Notes under the pieces: generated by a model
Database searches by the model: none
Told to the model about the DNA's origin: nothing
What the model saw: only the letters and a program-made list of their open reading frames with translations
Made by a program: the position numbers and the translations under genes
Shown: piece by piece, positions 1 through 8,108 of the stretch
How positions within the stretch are numbered: position 1 is the stretch's first letter
How the letters are laid out: each line of letters opens with the position of its first letter
IMG/VR virus record: IMGVR_UViG_3300047409_000266
Span: 1 to 64,000 of that record
Direction: 5' to 3' (one strand)
Length of the DNA stretch: 64,000 bases
Source: a virus

Positions 1-1
1 T

Positions 2-35
2 GTGGGGCGGCCGTAGGGCCTCCCCACTTCCTCTT
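2..35 (+). terminator. Terminator of an upstream virion gene
   Basis: A hairpin with outer stem GTGGGG/CCCCAC and inner stem GGC/GCC is followed by the pyrimidine-rich TTCCTCTTT. It lies just before the ribosome-binding site of the first gene, so it probably ends the transcript of a virion gene that lies outside the window. Confidence 0.55.
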
Positions 36-50
36 TCAAGGAGAATTCAG

Positions 51-284
51 ATGCGTGGTTTAGGTTTGTTCTTCGGCAGCAACCGCCGCAACGATCCGAT
101 CAAAATGGAAAACCCGCATCCGGTGACGGACTACGGGACTAAGGATGAGCAAAGCGGCAACGCTGGACTCGATGGGTTTACCTGTTTATCCCGCGCCGAT
201 CCGAACGCGCAGGGTAATCCACCGTCGGTTAAGGGGGTGATTGGGCCTGTGTACCGCGGTCCAGATCAGAGTTTCGAGCAATAA
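51..284 (+). CDS. Small head-region protein, unknown function
   Basis: Hypothetical protein of 77 residues. The ATG is preceded by AAGGAG at a normal distance. The protein is polar, Gly/Asn/Pro-rich, with no membrane segment and no recognised domain. It lies between a terminator-like hairpin and another small gene at the left edge of the virion block, so a decoration or completion role is possible, but this rests on position only. Confidence 0.7.
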   Translation: MRGLGLFFGSNRRNDPIKMENPHPVTDYGTKDEQSGNAGLDGFTCLSRADPNAQGNPPSVKGVIGPVYRGPDQSFEQ

Positions 285-338
285 TACCAAGGAGGGCGGC
301 CGCCTTCCTTGCATTTCACCATACTGAAAGGAAATACC

Positions 339-662
339 ATGGCACTTCCGAAAATGCCCTTTGGCAAAGACAAGGTCGCTCGTTCGAGCGAAGGTTTTAT
401 TTCTGAGGCTCTCACAGGCGGGCACGGCCCGTCCGAGGGAATGAGCAGCAAAAAGATTGATCGACCCGATCAGTCAATCCTGACTGCGGTAGCGATGGAC
501 AACGTCGATCTCGCTATGCCGATCGAGACGTCGATCCTCGATACGACTGGCATCGCTGGTGGCGTCGATAATCTCAAGCACAGCCTGACAGGTGCTAGCG
601 TGGTCAATGAGGAAGTCGGGGCGGCTGGAAAAATCAAACACATTATTATCCCATCGCACTAA
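339..662 (+). CDS. Small structural-region protein, unknown function
   Basis: Hypothetical protein of 107 residues. The start is the ATG at 339 (MALPKMPFGKD) because GAAAGGAAAT sits directly upstream; an earlier in-frame ATG at 309 has no such site. The N-terminus is basic and the rest is rich in small residues (Gly, Ala, Ser). No domain was recognised. A strong hairpin follows within 20 bases of the stop, so this gene appears to end a transcription unit. Confidence 0.7.
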   Translation: MALPKMPFGKDKVARSSEGFISEALTGGHGPSEGMSSKKIDRPDQSILTAVAMDNVDLAMPIETSILDTTGIAGGVDNLKHSLTGASVVNEEVGAAGKIKHIIIPSH

Positions 663-679
663 ATAGTTGCATTATAAGA

Positions 680-717
680 ACCGCCCTCGTCTAAGTTGTA
701 GTCGGGGGCGGTCTCTT
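680..717 (+). terminator. Hairpin terminator, probably bidirectional
   Basis: Stem ACCGCCCTCG/CGGGGGCGGT (10 pairs, one G-U) is followed by CTCTTA. The loop holds the stop codon of the minus-strand gene at 691-1245, and the minus-strand copy is followed by TTCTTATAA, so it may end transcription from both sides. Confidence 0.65.
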
Positions 718-1245
718 ATGCCATCTCTCTGGTCGTCGATTAAATGCCTGTTCGCTCCAAGTCGCCCATCTACAATTCTCTGGGCAATAGTCCCCGTCTT
801 TATCTGGATATCTGTCGATCGTCAGATGATCGGCATATCCGTTGGCTAGTGCCCATTCGCGGAATTTGTGTACGTCGTGCCATTCTTCGCACACGCGGAC
901 GCCGCGCGCGCCGTAGTATTCAAATCTAAAGTTTTTGGGGTTCTCACAGCGGCGCAGCATCGCTCCCCAGATTCTGTAAATCCTTGTGCCTTCAAGTCCG
1001 TGCCTGACGTTGGCGCGTCCGTTTGCTGCGGAGGTTTCTAGCTTTAGGCAGCCGCAGCTTTTTGTGCCGCCGCTTCTGACGCTTTCAGATCGAATGATTA
1101 CTTCGGTCCCACAGTCACACCGAAACTTCCAAAGAAGCTTTCGGCCTGCCCCTGTTTCGTGGCCAGCAAATTCAACTGCGGTGAGTCTGTTAAACCGCTG
1201 TCCAGCGGTAAGTTTTCTGGTATATCCAGAAACAGCCTTTGTCAT
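691..1245 (-). CDS. HNH/homing-type endonuclease-like protein
   Basis: A 184-residue protein on the strand opposite to the surrounding virion genes. The N-terminal part has a Cys-rich zinc-ribbon pattern (RCDCG at about 45, SCGCL at about 67). The C-terminal part has YYGARGV, then IDRYPDKDGDYCPENCRWAT, a pattern typical of phage homing-endonuclease-like proteins (AP2/HNH type). The start at 1245 is chosen because GGAG lies 7 bases upstream; an in-frame ATG at 1257 lacks a site. It is enclosed by two terminator-like hairpins, which fits an inserted mobile gene. Endonuclease activity is inferred from family resemblance; it could also act only as a DNA-binding protein. Confidence 0.65.
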   Translation of the reverse strand: MTKAVSGYTRKLTAGQRFNRLTAVEFAGHETGAGRKLLWKFRCDCGTEVIIRSESVRSGGTKSCGCLKLETSAANGRANVRHGLEGTRIYRIWGAMLRRCENPKNFRFEYYGARGVRVCEEWHDVHKFREWALANGYADHLTIDRYPDKDGDYCPENCRWATWSEQAFNRRPERWHKRPPPTTT

Positions 1246-1269
1246 GGGGTGCTCCATCGACTGAGGTTA

Positions 1270-1312
1270 GGCCCCCAAACGGCGCATCAACGCCTTGGGG
1301 GCCGTTCTTTTA
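1270..1312 (+). terminator. Strong hairpin terminator
   Basis: A two-part stem, GGCCCCCAA/TTGGGGGCC (9 pairs) and GGCG/CGCC (4 pairs), closes on a CATCAA loop and is followed by GTTCTTTTAT. It lies between the start of the minus-strand HNH-like gene and the + gene at 1353, so it forms the right boundary of the inserted segment. Confidence 0.75.
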
Positions 1313-1352
1313 TACGCATCACCACAACCAACAGCAATAGGAGCAGAACCAC

Positions 1353-1919
1353 ATGACTACCAACGTCGTAATCCGAATGGATCGTTCGAGGCCATTTTCA
1401 GAGTGCAGAGGTGATCGCCAGCCTGAAGATCCTCTCTATCGCGTAAGTTACTGGCAGGGCCGCAAAGTTGGCGGCAACATGGTTCTTCTGCCGTTCGATG
1501 CAAACGAGATTCTTGTTCCGGATGATGGTGCGACGGAGCCTCGTCCTGGTGTTGTCGACAACAAGAACATCACATATTTTCCGCTTTACAACCAGCCAAT
1601 GCGCGATCTCGTCGCGACTATGCAGAATCGCGCAGCCAGCGGCGCTACCAAGGTAACCGAGATTGAAGAACCGGCTGACAGCGAGACGAATGACGATGAC
1701 AATCACGATCCGATCGACGATGTTAATCTTGCATCGTGGCTACGCGGTGAGGCCAAATATGAATGGCTGATGCTGCAAAAGGCGGCCAAGAAAAACTTCT
1801 CCATCATGTTCACCAGCAAAAAGCAGATGGTTGAGGATCTGGTTCTTGATCACAAGATGGTACCGGAGGATCAGGTCTGCGAGGAATTGGCGAAACACCT
1901 TCCTAAGCGGGCGGCTTAA
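1353..1919 (+). CDS. Virion-region protein, unknown function
   Basis: Hypothetical protein of 188 residues, with AGGAG upstream of the ATG. It has a strongly acidic stretch in the middle (about 110-125, NDDDNHDPIDD) and an amphipathic C-terminal third ending in KRAA. It sits between the head-region genes and the tail adaptor, where podophages often carry small head-completion proteins, but no family was recognised. Its 3' end overlaps the convergent gene at 1903-2226 by 17 bases. Confidence 0.75.
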   Translation: MTTNVVIRMDRSRPFSECRGDRQPEDPLYRVSYWQGRKVGGNMVLLPFDANEILVPDDGATEPRPGVVDNKNITYFPLYNQPMRDLVATMQNRAASGATKVTEIEEPADSETNDDDNHDPIDDVNLASWLRGEAKYEWLMLQKAAKKNFSIMFTSKKQMVEDLVLDHKMVPEDQVCEELAKHLPKRAA

Positions 1920-2226
1920 CGTCTTTCGGCATCAATCCACTAACGATCTCCTGGCGTTTATCGTGACGGCGCCAGGAGATTAAAATGGTGTCAAACAGCT
2001 TCTGGGCGAAGTCAGTTAGTAGCATTCCTTTATATTTCTTGTCGTTTGACTCACAAATACCGAGCATTTCACCAACGGCCATCCCGATTATGCATTTTAA
2101 TATTGAGCAGTGTTGATTTGGGTTATTTGCGTAGGTTTTACGGATTTCGTCGAGGACTGGCTCCATCTTCTTGACCCAGCGTGTGTTGAATTCAGAGAGA
2201 AGTTTTTCGTTGCTCTCCACACTCAT
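1903..2226 (-). CDS. Minus-strand protein inside the virion block
   Basis: Hypothetical protein of 107 residues with CAGGAGGGCAAG directly before the ATG, the best ribosome-binding site in the area. The sequence looks helical and soluble (MSVESNEKLLSEFNTRW at the N-terminus). It is convergent with the preceding + gene and divergent from the tail adaptor at 2254. Two minus-strand genes in an otherwise + virion block suggest insertions or morons. No function is assigned. Confidence 0.65.
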   Translation of the reverse strand: MSVESNEKLLSEFNTRWVKKMEPVLDEIRKTYANNPNQHCSILKCIIGMAVGEMLGICESNDKKYKGMLLTDFAQKLFDTILISWRRHDKRQEIVSGLMPKDVKPPA

Positions 2227-2253
2227 CTTGCCCTCCTGCTCCGGTAGAATCTC

Positions 2254-3150
2254 ATGGCAATGACATATACCAGTTTATCAGCCGCGAAAGGAGTCGCGGG
2301 AAGTTTGAAAAACTGGGTTTCGTATAGTCTTTTAGACGTCACAACAATCATCGACGAAGCTCAGGCGCTGGTGTACTCCGCACTCCGCTGTCGCGAAATG
2401 CTCACCTCCATGCAGTTCACCATGTCGGTCGGCGGAGCGAGCTTCGCGCTTCCGGCGCGGTTTCTCGATCCAATCGGGCGCATGAGGTTTACGGGTTTCA
2501 ATCTGCCGGTACGGCATAAGGATAGTTCGTTCGTCGAGACAAACCGCAACTACACGGAACTTTCTGGAACATTAGGGACCAATCCGTTCACGACAGTCAG
2601 TGGCTCAAATGTTGTAACTGTGAATTTGACTGGACACGGGTTCAGTCAGGATTCGATCATCAACACCAGCGGGGCTACTATTTTCAACGGTGTAATAATC
2701 AACGGGACGTTTCAGGTTACATCGATAGTCGACGCCAACAACTTCACGATCGATATCACGGTTCTTGGTACGACACCGAGCGCTGGCGGCGCTGGCGGCG
2801 GGTCGGCGGTCGCATACATCATCGATAATCTGGTCCAAGGTATGCCTGTCTGTTGGGGTATCTGGGATGAAGCCATTCACTTCGATACGGCATTTACGCA
2901 GGTTTCTCTTGGGCGTCTGCAATATTATCAAAGCCTTCCGCTTCTGTCGGTCACAAATCAAAGCAACTTTCTCACCAACCGATACCCGCAGCTTATGCGC
3001 AGAGCATGCGTGGCAGCAGCGGCTGACTTTATGAAAGACGACCAGGAATATCAAAAAGACTTCACGGCACTGCAAGGCATCGTCCAGCAGATCAATATCG
3101 AGAACGATATGGGTATGCGGGGGATGGAGCTTGACACGGAGACGCCGTAA
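2254..3150 (+). CDS. Tail adaptor-like protein with inserted FCCH-type domain
   Basis: A 298-residue protein. The two ends (about 1-95 and 190-298) are alpha-helical and resemble podovirus head-to-tail adaptors of the tail-tubular-A type (MLTSMQFTMSVGGASFALPARF; C-terminal RRACVAAAADFMKDD). Between them, about 105-180, lies a beta-rich insert with NPFTT, GHGF, NGTFQVTSIVD and NNFTI, the pattern of the FCCH-like domain that recurs in phage tail proteins; the nozzle gene at 4500 carries a second copy. The start is not preceded by a clear ribosome-binding site; a second ATG lies 6 bases in. It abuts the fibre gene at 3151 without a gap. The adaptor call rests on position and partial motifs. Confidence 0.65.
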   Translation: MAMTYTSLSAAKGVAGSLKNWVSYSLLDVTTIIDEAQALVYSALRCREMLTSMQFTMSVGGASFALPARFLDPIGRMRFTGFNLPVRHKDSSFVETNRNYTELSGTLGTNPFTTVSGSNVVTVNLTGHGFSQDSIINTSGATIFNGVIINGTFQVTSIVDANNFTIDITVLGTTPSAGGAGGGSAVAYIIDNLVQGMPVCWGIWDEAIHFDTAFTQVSLGRLQYYQSLPLLSVTNQSNFLTNRYPQLMRRACVAAAADFMKDDQEYQKDFTALQGIVQQINIENDMGMRGMELDTETP

Positions 3151-4500
3151 ATGCCAGCAGACACTTTTTCCACCGGCCTCGGCTACCTCATCATGGGGAC
3201 CGGCAATGACAATAATTCGTGGGGCAACAACGCGAATACATTTGTCTTTCAGATATTCGAAGATGCAATTTCTGGTCAGTTGACGTCGACGGTTACGGGT
3301 GGGACTCTTGATCTATCAGGATCGCCGCCTCCTGCCGCCCCATCTCAGGTCAGATACAATGAACTTATTTTCAATGGTGTTCTGACTTCTAACCAAATCG
3401 TCATAGTTCCAAACCTGCCCAAATTCTGGCGGGTCAATAATGCGACAAGCGGTGCATTTACACTTTCATTTAAGACGACGAGTGGGTCTGCTGTCGTAAT
3501 CCCGCAAGGTGGCCATCAGACTGTCGAGTGCGAAGGAAATAACGTAATCGACGTGTTCCCGTTCAATTCCAGGCAAGTTCAAATGCCTGACGGTTCGGCT
3601 TCTGCACCAGTCTTGTCTAACATCAACGAGACAAATTCAGGGTGGTATCGCAACAGCACACAAGACTGGCGTTTGTCCATCGCTGGGATTGATGTTCTGC
3701 AAGTGACAGGGGCTGGGGCCGCTTCTCCGAACATCTTTAACATTTTAGCGCCAAACATTCTGCAACTAAGCGGCGCTCAAGTAATACCACCAGGAATTGA
3801 ACAAGCTTATGCCGGGATTGAATTGCCATCGCCGTCAGGAGCTTGGCTATGGACAGACGGCGCTCCATATAGTCGAGTGACATTTGCCCCGCTGTTCAAC
3901 GCAATTACCAAGACTGCAACCGGGAACTCTCACTCAAACACAACGATAGACAATCTATCGGCTGATTTGCGCGGCAAGGGCCTAGAGGGCGGGTTGGTAG
4001 AAGGGATTGGAATCCCGACCGCTACAACGATTGTCAGTATTGCGGCAACATCGTTGGTCATATCGCAAGCGGCGACCAGTACGAATCCCGGAATTACGAT
4101 TCGCGCGCTCCCATTCGGTCAAGGAGACGCCTCAACTACATTCAACGTGCCAGACCGGCGTTATCGCACACTTGTCGGCCGCGATAACATGAACAACAAT
4201 CCAGCCGGTCGTTCGTCTGCCTTCGCCGGAACGCATTTAAGCACAGCAGGTGGTGAGGAAAGCCACACGATTACGATTTCGGAAATGCCATCTCACTCAC
4301 ACGACATACCCACAATAAACACAGCTAGCACCGGAGGCACCGGTGGCCTCGTTTATCTCTTGCAAGGTGACACCATAGGATCACCAGTAAATGCCAACAA
4401 CTTTTTCGGCAATGGAGGTGCAGTAATTGCAATCGGAGGGGGCGCGGCGCATAACAACATGCAAGATTTTGGCGTCACTAATATAATTATAAAGACATAA
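3151..4500 (+). CDS. Tail fibre with tail-collar domain
   Basis: A 449-residue structural protein. The N-terminal third (GTGNDNNSWGNNANTFVFQIFEDA) resembles fibre attachment regions. The middle and C-terminal part matches the phage tail-collar pattern: YAGIELPSPSGAWLWTDGAPYSR near 225-247, then DASTTFNVPDRRYRTLVGRD near 320-340 and SHTITISEMPSHSHD near 370-385. Such proteins form the distal fibre that contacts the host receptor. The His-rich SHSHD segment is typical of metal-stabilised fibre tips. It lies between adaptor and nozzle genes; its stop overlaps the next start as TAATG. Confidence 0.85.
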   Translation: MPADTFSTGLGYLIMGTGNDNNSWGNNANTFVFQIFEDAISGQLTSTVTGGTLDLSGSPPPAAPSQVRYNELIFNGVLTSNQIVIVPNLPKFWRVNNATSGAFTLSFKTTSGSAVVIPQGGHQTVECEGNNVIDVFPFNSRQVQMPDGSASAPVLSNINETNSGWYRNSTQDWRLSIAGIDVLQVTGAGAASPNIFNILAPNILQLSGAQVIPPGIEQAYAGIELPSPSGAWLWTDGAPYSRVTFAPLFNAITKTATGNSHSNTTIDNLSADLRGKGLEGGLVEGIGIPTATTIVSIAATSLVISQAATSTNPGITIRALPFGQGDASTTFNVPDRRYRTLVGRDNMNNNPAGRSSAFAGTHLSTAGGEESHTITISEMPSHSHDIPTINTASTGGTGGLVYLLQGDTIGSPVNANNFFGNGGAVIAIGGGAAHNNMQDFGVTNIIIKT

Positions 4501-6341
4501 TGTCCGCCCTTGTTCCACTCCCGATTACTCCCCCTCCCGGTGTTGTGGTAACGGAAACAAGTCGCGTTGCAGAGGGGCGATGGATTCTGCCATTTGACAA
4601 GATCAGGTTTGTCAATGGACGCCCACAGAAAATCGGCGGGAATATCCGTCTCACCAGCACGCCGATGTCTGGGACGCCGCGCACCAGTCTTGCGTGGCGA
4701 GATTTTCTGCAAAACCAATACTATGCTGCCGGCACCTACCGAAAGCTATACGCTTTCGATTCAAGTTGGACGTTGAATGACATAACGCCATTTAGTTCAA
4801 CCGGCGCACTTGGGGCAAACCCGTTCACGACATCGAATGGTTCTGCCGGCGTTGTTGTCGCGCAGACAACTCATGGGCGGTCAGTAGGTGACACCGCAAT
4901 ATTTTCTGGCGCATCGACATTCAACAATGTGACAATGAATGGCACATTTATTGTCACATCTGTCGTCGACGGTAACAACTTTACCGTGGTGGCCACCACG
5001 ACTGCCAATAATAGTGGAGCAGGCGGCGGGGCGGCAGTCACATTCCAATACGAAATACCTATCGGCACTGAACTAGGTGCCTTCGGTCAGGGTTGGGGTG
5101 TTGGCCCATGGGGGCTAGGCACATGGGGTACACCTCGCGGCTCATCGACAATCTTCTTTGAACCTCGCGTTTGGGCTCTGGATCACTTCGGTGTTGTGCT
5201 GCTCGCCACATATAACGGCGGAACACTTTGGGCCTTTGATCCAACGCAGAACCAGCCTTGGCCACGGGCGGTAAGCACATTCAACGGTATACCGATGAAT
5301 GCGCCGACCGACTTTCGGTCGATGTTCATTACACCAGAGCGATTTGTCGTCGGTCTTTGCGACAAGATGGTCGTGAAGGTCTGCAGCCAGAATGACCCAA
5401 CGACGTGGACGCCGGCTACTGATAACACTGCATTCCAGCGCACGCTGCAGGAGGGCACAAAGCTTATCGCTGGCCGCGTTCTTGCGCCGTACATTTCACT
5501 GATCTGGACTGATGCCGCGCTTTACATATTCCAATATACTGGATCGCAATTTGTCTACAATTCATCGATGGCGGGCAAAGATTGTGGCCTGCTCGGGCCA
5601 AATGCTGCGGTCACTGTCGATGGCGTGGCTTATTGGATGGGGGCGGATCATAATTTCTATATGTTCAATGGGTCCGTGCAAAGAATGCCGCGGCAAGACG
5701 ACGTCCGAAAATATATTTTTGATGCCATCCCTGATACGTTAGGATTTCAGTGTTGCGCAATTCTCGTTCCAAACTTCCGCGAAATCTGGTTTTTCTATCC
5801 GACGATTGGCGCGAACAACCCGACCAACTACGTGATCTACAGCATTATAAACCAGTGCTTTGCACCAGGGGTTGGTGACTTTTATTCCAGCCTTGGAGTT
5901 GTTGCTGCTAGGGCGTCAGGGACACATTTTACGCAAGGCGATACATCGACGCTGATGGCCGGAACGGACGGGTACGTGTACGAGCACGACGGCCCGAATG
6001 ACGCAAACAACGACAATGGAAACCCTCTGACCTGGACAATGACGCTCGCGCCATACGCAATGCAAGAAGGAATGCAGAGCATGCACTTGGCGCACATGCT
6101 GTTTGATTTCAAAGATCAGGTTGGAAATATCTCCGCTACCGTCAACACATTCGACCGTTTGACCGATGCGGCACCGATGGATTCGGAGACGGAGACAATC
6201 CCGGATACAAACGCTGGTTTGACGGATTTTCGCGTTGAGGGCAGATATCTTGGGCTAACACTCAGTTCATCAGATCTTGGAAACTACATGAGGTCCGGGA
6301 AACATTGTGCGTTTGTTCGGCCGACAGGAAAGCGAAACTAA
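4500..6341 (+). CDS. Nozzle / tail-tube-B-like protein
   Basis: A 613-residue protein starting inside the stop codon of the fibre gene (TAATG). The N-terminus (DKIRFVNGRPQKIGG) and the repeated beta-rich blocks (WALDHFGVVLLATYNGGTLW; FNGIPMNAPTDFRSMF; DAALYIFQYTG) resemble the tail-tube-B/nozzle or P22 gp10-like stabilisation proteins that form the end of the short tail with a propeller fold. An FCCH-like insert at about 103-180 (NPFTTSNGSAG, NGTFIVTSVVDGNNFTVV) parallels the one in the adaptor at 2254. Expected role: closing the tail after DNA packaging. The stop overlaps the next start (TAATG). Confidence 0.75.
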   Translation: MSALVPLPITPPPGVVVTETSRVAEGRWILPFDKIRFVNGRPQKIGGNIRLTSTPMSGTPRTSLAWRDFLQNQYYAAGTYRKLYAFDSSWTLNDITPFSSTGALGANPFTTSNGSAGVVVAQTTHGRSVGDTAIFSGASTFNNVTMNGTFIVTSVVDGNNFTVVATTTANNSGAGGGAAVTFQYEIPIGTELGAFGQGWGVGPWGLGTWGTPRGSSTIFFEPRVWALDHFGVVLLATYNGGTLWAFDPTQNQPWPRAVSTFNGIPMNAPTDFRSMFITPERFVVGLCDKMVVKVCSQNDPTTWTPATDNTAFQRTLQEGTKLIAGRVLAPYISLIWTDAALYIFQYTGSQFVYNSSMAGKDCGLLGPNAAVTVDGVAYWMGADHNFYMFNGSVQRMPRQDDVRKYIFDAIPDTLGFQCCAILVPNFREIWFFYPTIGANNPTNYVIYSIINQCFAPGVGDFYSSLGVVAARASGTHFTQGDTSTLMAGTDGYVYEHDGPNDANNDNGNPLTWTMTLAPYAMQEGMQSMHLAHMLFDFKDQVGNISATVNTFDRLTDAAPMDSETETIPDTNAGLTDFRVEGRYLGLTLSSSDLGNYMRSGKHCAFVRPTGKRN

Positions 6342-6571
6342 TGCGACCTGTTACTCTCAATCAGAACGATTTGCGGTCGTCATTAGCGGAGATAGAGCGC
6401 GCATCTCACGAAAACGACGTCCTTGAGGTCTCGAAAAACTTTACGTTCGATGCGGCGTTTACACAGCAAATGCAGTTGCTAGTCAGCGCGCCGACGTTGG
6501 CAAATACGAATGCAGTGTTGGCAACGCTATTGCAAATCTTGCAGTCCGGCGGGACAACTCGTACGACTTAG
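6341..6571 (+). CDS. Small protein between nozzle and GNAT genes
   Basis: Hypothetical protein of 76 residues, translationally coupled to the nozzle gene through TAATG at 6339-6343. An earlier in-frame ATG at 6305 lies deep in the nozzle gene and is less likely. The protein is helical, with a C-terminal half rich in Ala, Leu and Gln. No domain was recognised. Confidence 0.65.
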   Translation: MRPVTLNQNDLRSSLAEIERASHENDVLEVSKNFTFDAAFTQQMQLLVSAPTLANTNAVLATLLQILQSGGTTRTT

Positions 6572-6574
6572 GGT

Positions 6575-7030
6575 ATGGATTCTGGCATAGAGCAAAGCCA
6601 AAACATCGTCATTCGATATGCCGCGACCGACGAAGATGTCGTCGCGATCCATCAGTTTCTTTGCGTAGTAGCTGGGCCGACGCTCCCAGGCCCAATAGAC
6701 CCCAAGGATTCCTCAATTGAGGTGTGGCGCGTGGTTAACCACGACGTAGCGCTGATGGCGATGCGCGGCGATTTACTCGTCGGTACGCTCGGCTTAATAC
6801 GTCCTAAATTCTGGTGGGGTAAGGTCTGGTTCTTGGCGAACCGGTGGTTTTTCGTGCTGACGCCAAAAACTGGCATCGGGAAGCCACTGCTCAAAGAAGG
6901 GATCGCGATCGCGAAAGCGTCCGATCTCGAGTTGCACATCTACGACGAAAACGGCGGCCGCCTTAAAGTGTTCAACAAGAGTGAGAAGCGTCATGTGCCT
7001 GGGCAACGATACAAAACAATCACAGACTGA
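6575..7030 (+). CDS. GNAT-like acetyltransferase
   Basis: A 151-residue protein. The pattern fits a short GNAT fold: an N-terminal strand and helix (NIVIRYAATDEDVVAIHQFL), a central strand (GDLLVGTLGLIRPKFWWG), and a helix with TGIGKPLLKEGIAIAKASD, which resembles the acetyl-CoA pyrophosphate-binding loop (Q/RxxGxG/A). Similar proteins appear beside tail genes of other podophages. The substrate is unknown; acetylation of a virion or host protein is possible. The 3' end overlaps the next gene by 38 bases. Confidence 0.6.
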   Translation: MDSGIEQSQNIVIRYAATDEDVVAIHQFLCVVAGPTLPGPIDPKDSSIEVWRVVNHDVALMAMRGDLLVGTLGLIRPKFWWGKVWFLANRWFFVLTPKTGIGKPLLKEGIAIAKASDLELHIYDENGGRLKVFNKSEKRHVPGQRYKTITD

Positions 7031-8093
7031 CACCTCAAGCACACAGACACCGCCCGCTTGGCTGTCAGGTGCAGCCCAGCAAAACGTGGGGTTCGCTCAA
7101 AACCTACAGAATACCGGATTTACGCCCTACACCGGGTCACAAGTTGCGAGCTTTAGCCCACAGCAACAGCAGTCATTTGGGCTCGGCTCCGATATTGCTG
7201 GTGGAATCCAGCCGTACGTCGGGCAGGCTGGCGGGCTGATATCGAACTACGCCAATGCTGGCCCAGGCTCTGTGTCACCACAGACCATTGCCTCGCAGAT
7301 GTCTCCATACATGAATAATTATGTCAACCTCGCGCTGCAGCCGCAGCTTGAGCAGCTCAACCAGCAGTTTGCCGGTCAGAACAAGTCGTTCGACTCTGCG
7401 GCGACTGGAGCGGGGGCATTCGGCGATTCATCATGGAACCTCGGCCGCACCAATCTCACGCAGCAGCAGGACACCGCGCGCACCGGTCTGATCGGTAATG
7501 CCTACAACAACGCGTTCAATACGGCGATCGGCGCTGGCGCGCAGGATGTAGCGAGCAATCTGCAAGGGCAAACTACCAACGCGAACTTGCGGGAGACTGC
7601 ACTCAATCGCCAACTTGGCGGCGCAAACGCTCTCACAAGCGCTGGCACTAATGCAACAAATCTCATCAACACGCTCGGTGGCCAACAGACCGCGCAGCAA
7701 CAAGCTCAATTGAATGCCGCCTACAATCAATGGCTGATGGCACAGCAATATCCGTTCCAGACGACGCAGCTTCTTAATCAAACGGTTCAGGCGGGCCGTG
7801 CCGGTGCACCGATCTCGACGACTGGGACGAGCACCACGACGGCTCCGGATAATTCAGGATTTGGCATTCTCGGATCTGCGCTTGGTGCCATGCTGCCGGG
7901 CAGGAAAGCCGATGGCGGCCCTGTTGCGCCCGGTCAGCCTACCGTTGTAGGCGAGCGTGGGCCTGAATTGATCGTACCGAACACGCAGAGCGTGGTGATC
8001 CCGTACGAAGTGTTGCTCGCTGCGATCAAACAACGCGACGGCGCGAAAGCCCCAGCCACCGCCACTGGGCCATCGTTCGGAATCGCGGCTTAA
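6993..8093 (+). CDS. Internal virion protein with tape-measure-type C-terminus
   Basis: A 366-residue protein rich in Gln, Asn, Gly and Ala. The N-terminus (QTPPAWLSGAAQQNVGFA) is like that of ejection or DNA-transfer proteins. The C-terminus carries ADGGPVAPGQPTVVGERGP then ELIVPNTQSVVIP, the GERGPEL signature usually found at the ends of tape-measure and other internal phage proteins. The ATG at 6993 is chosen because GAGAAG lies just upstream; a GTG at 6981 is the alternative. It comes directly before another low-complexity virion protein and the giant ejection protein, consistent with an inner-core role. Confidence 0.7.
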   Translation: MCLGNDTKQSQTDTSSTQTPPAWLSGAAQQNVGFAQNLQNTGFTPYTGSQVASFSPQQQQSFGLGSDIAGGIQPYVGQAGGLISNYANAGPGSVSPQTIASQMSPYMNNYVNLALQPQLEQLNQQFAGQNKSFDSAATGAGAFGDSSWNLGRTNLTQQQDTARTGLIGNAYNNAFNTAIGAGAQDVASNLQGQTTNANLRETALNRQLGGANALTSAGTNATNLINTLGGQQTAQQQAQLNAAYNQWLMAQQYPFQTTQLLNQTVQAGRAGAPISTTGTSTTTAPDNSGFGILGSALGAMLPGRKADGGPVAPGQPTVVGERGPELIVPNTQSVVIPYEVLLAAIKQRDGAKAPATATGPSFGIAA

Positions 8094-8108
8094 AGAAAGA
8101 TCACTGCC

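Noticed and set aside
2605-3075. Minus-strand ORF of 156 codons in the tail adaptor gene
   Set aside because: Antisense to a supported gene, no start signal, Cys/Arg-rich shadow composition.
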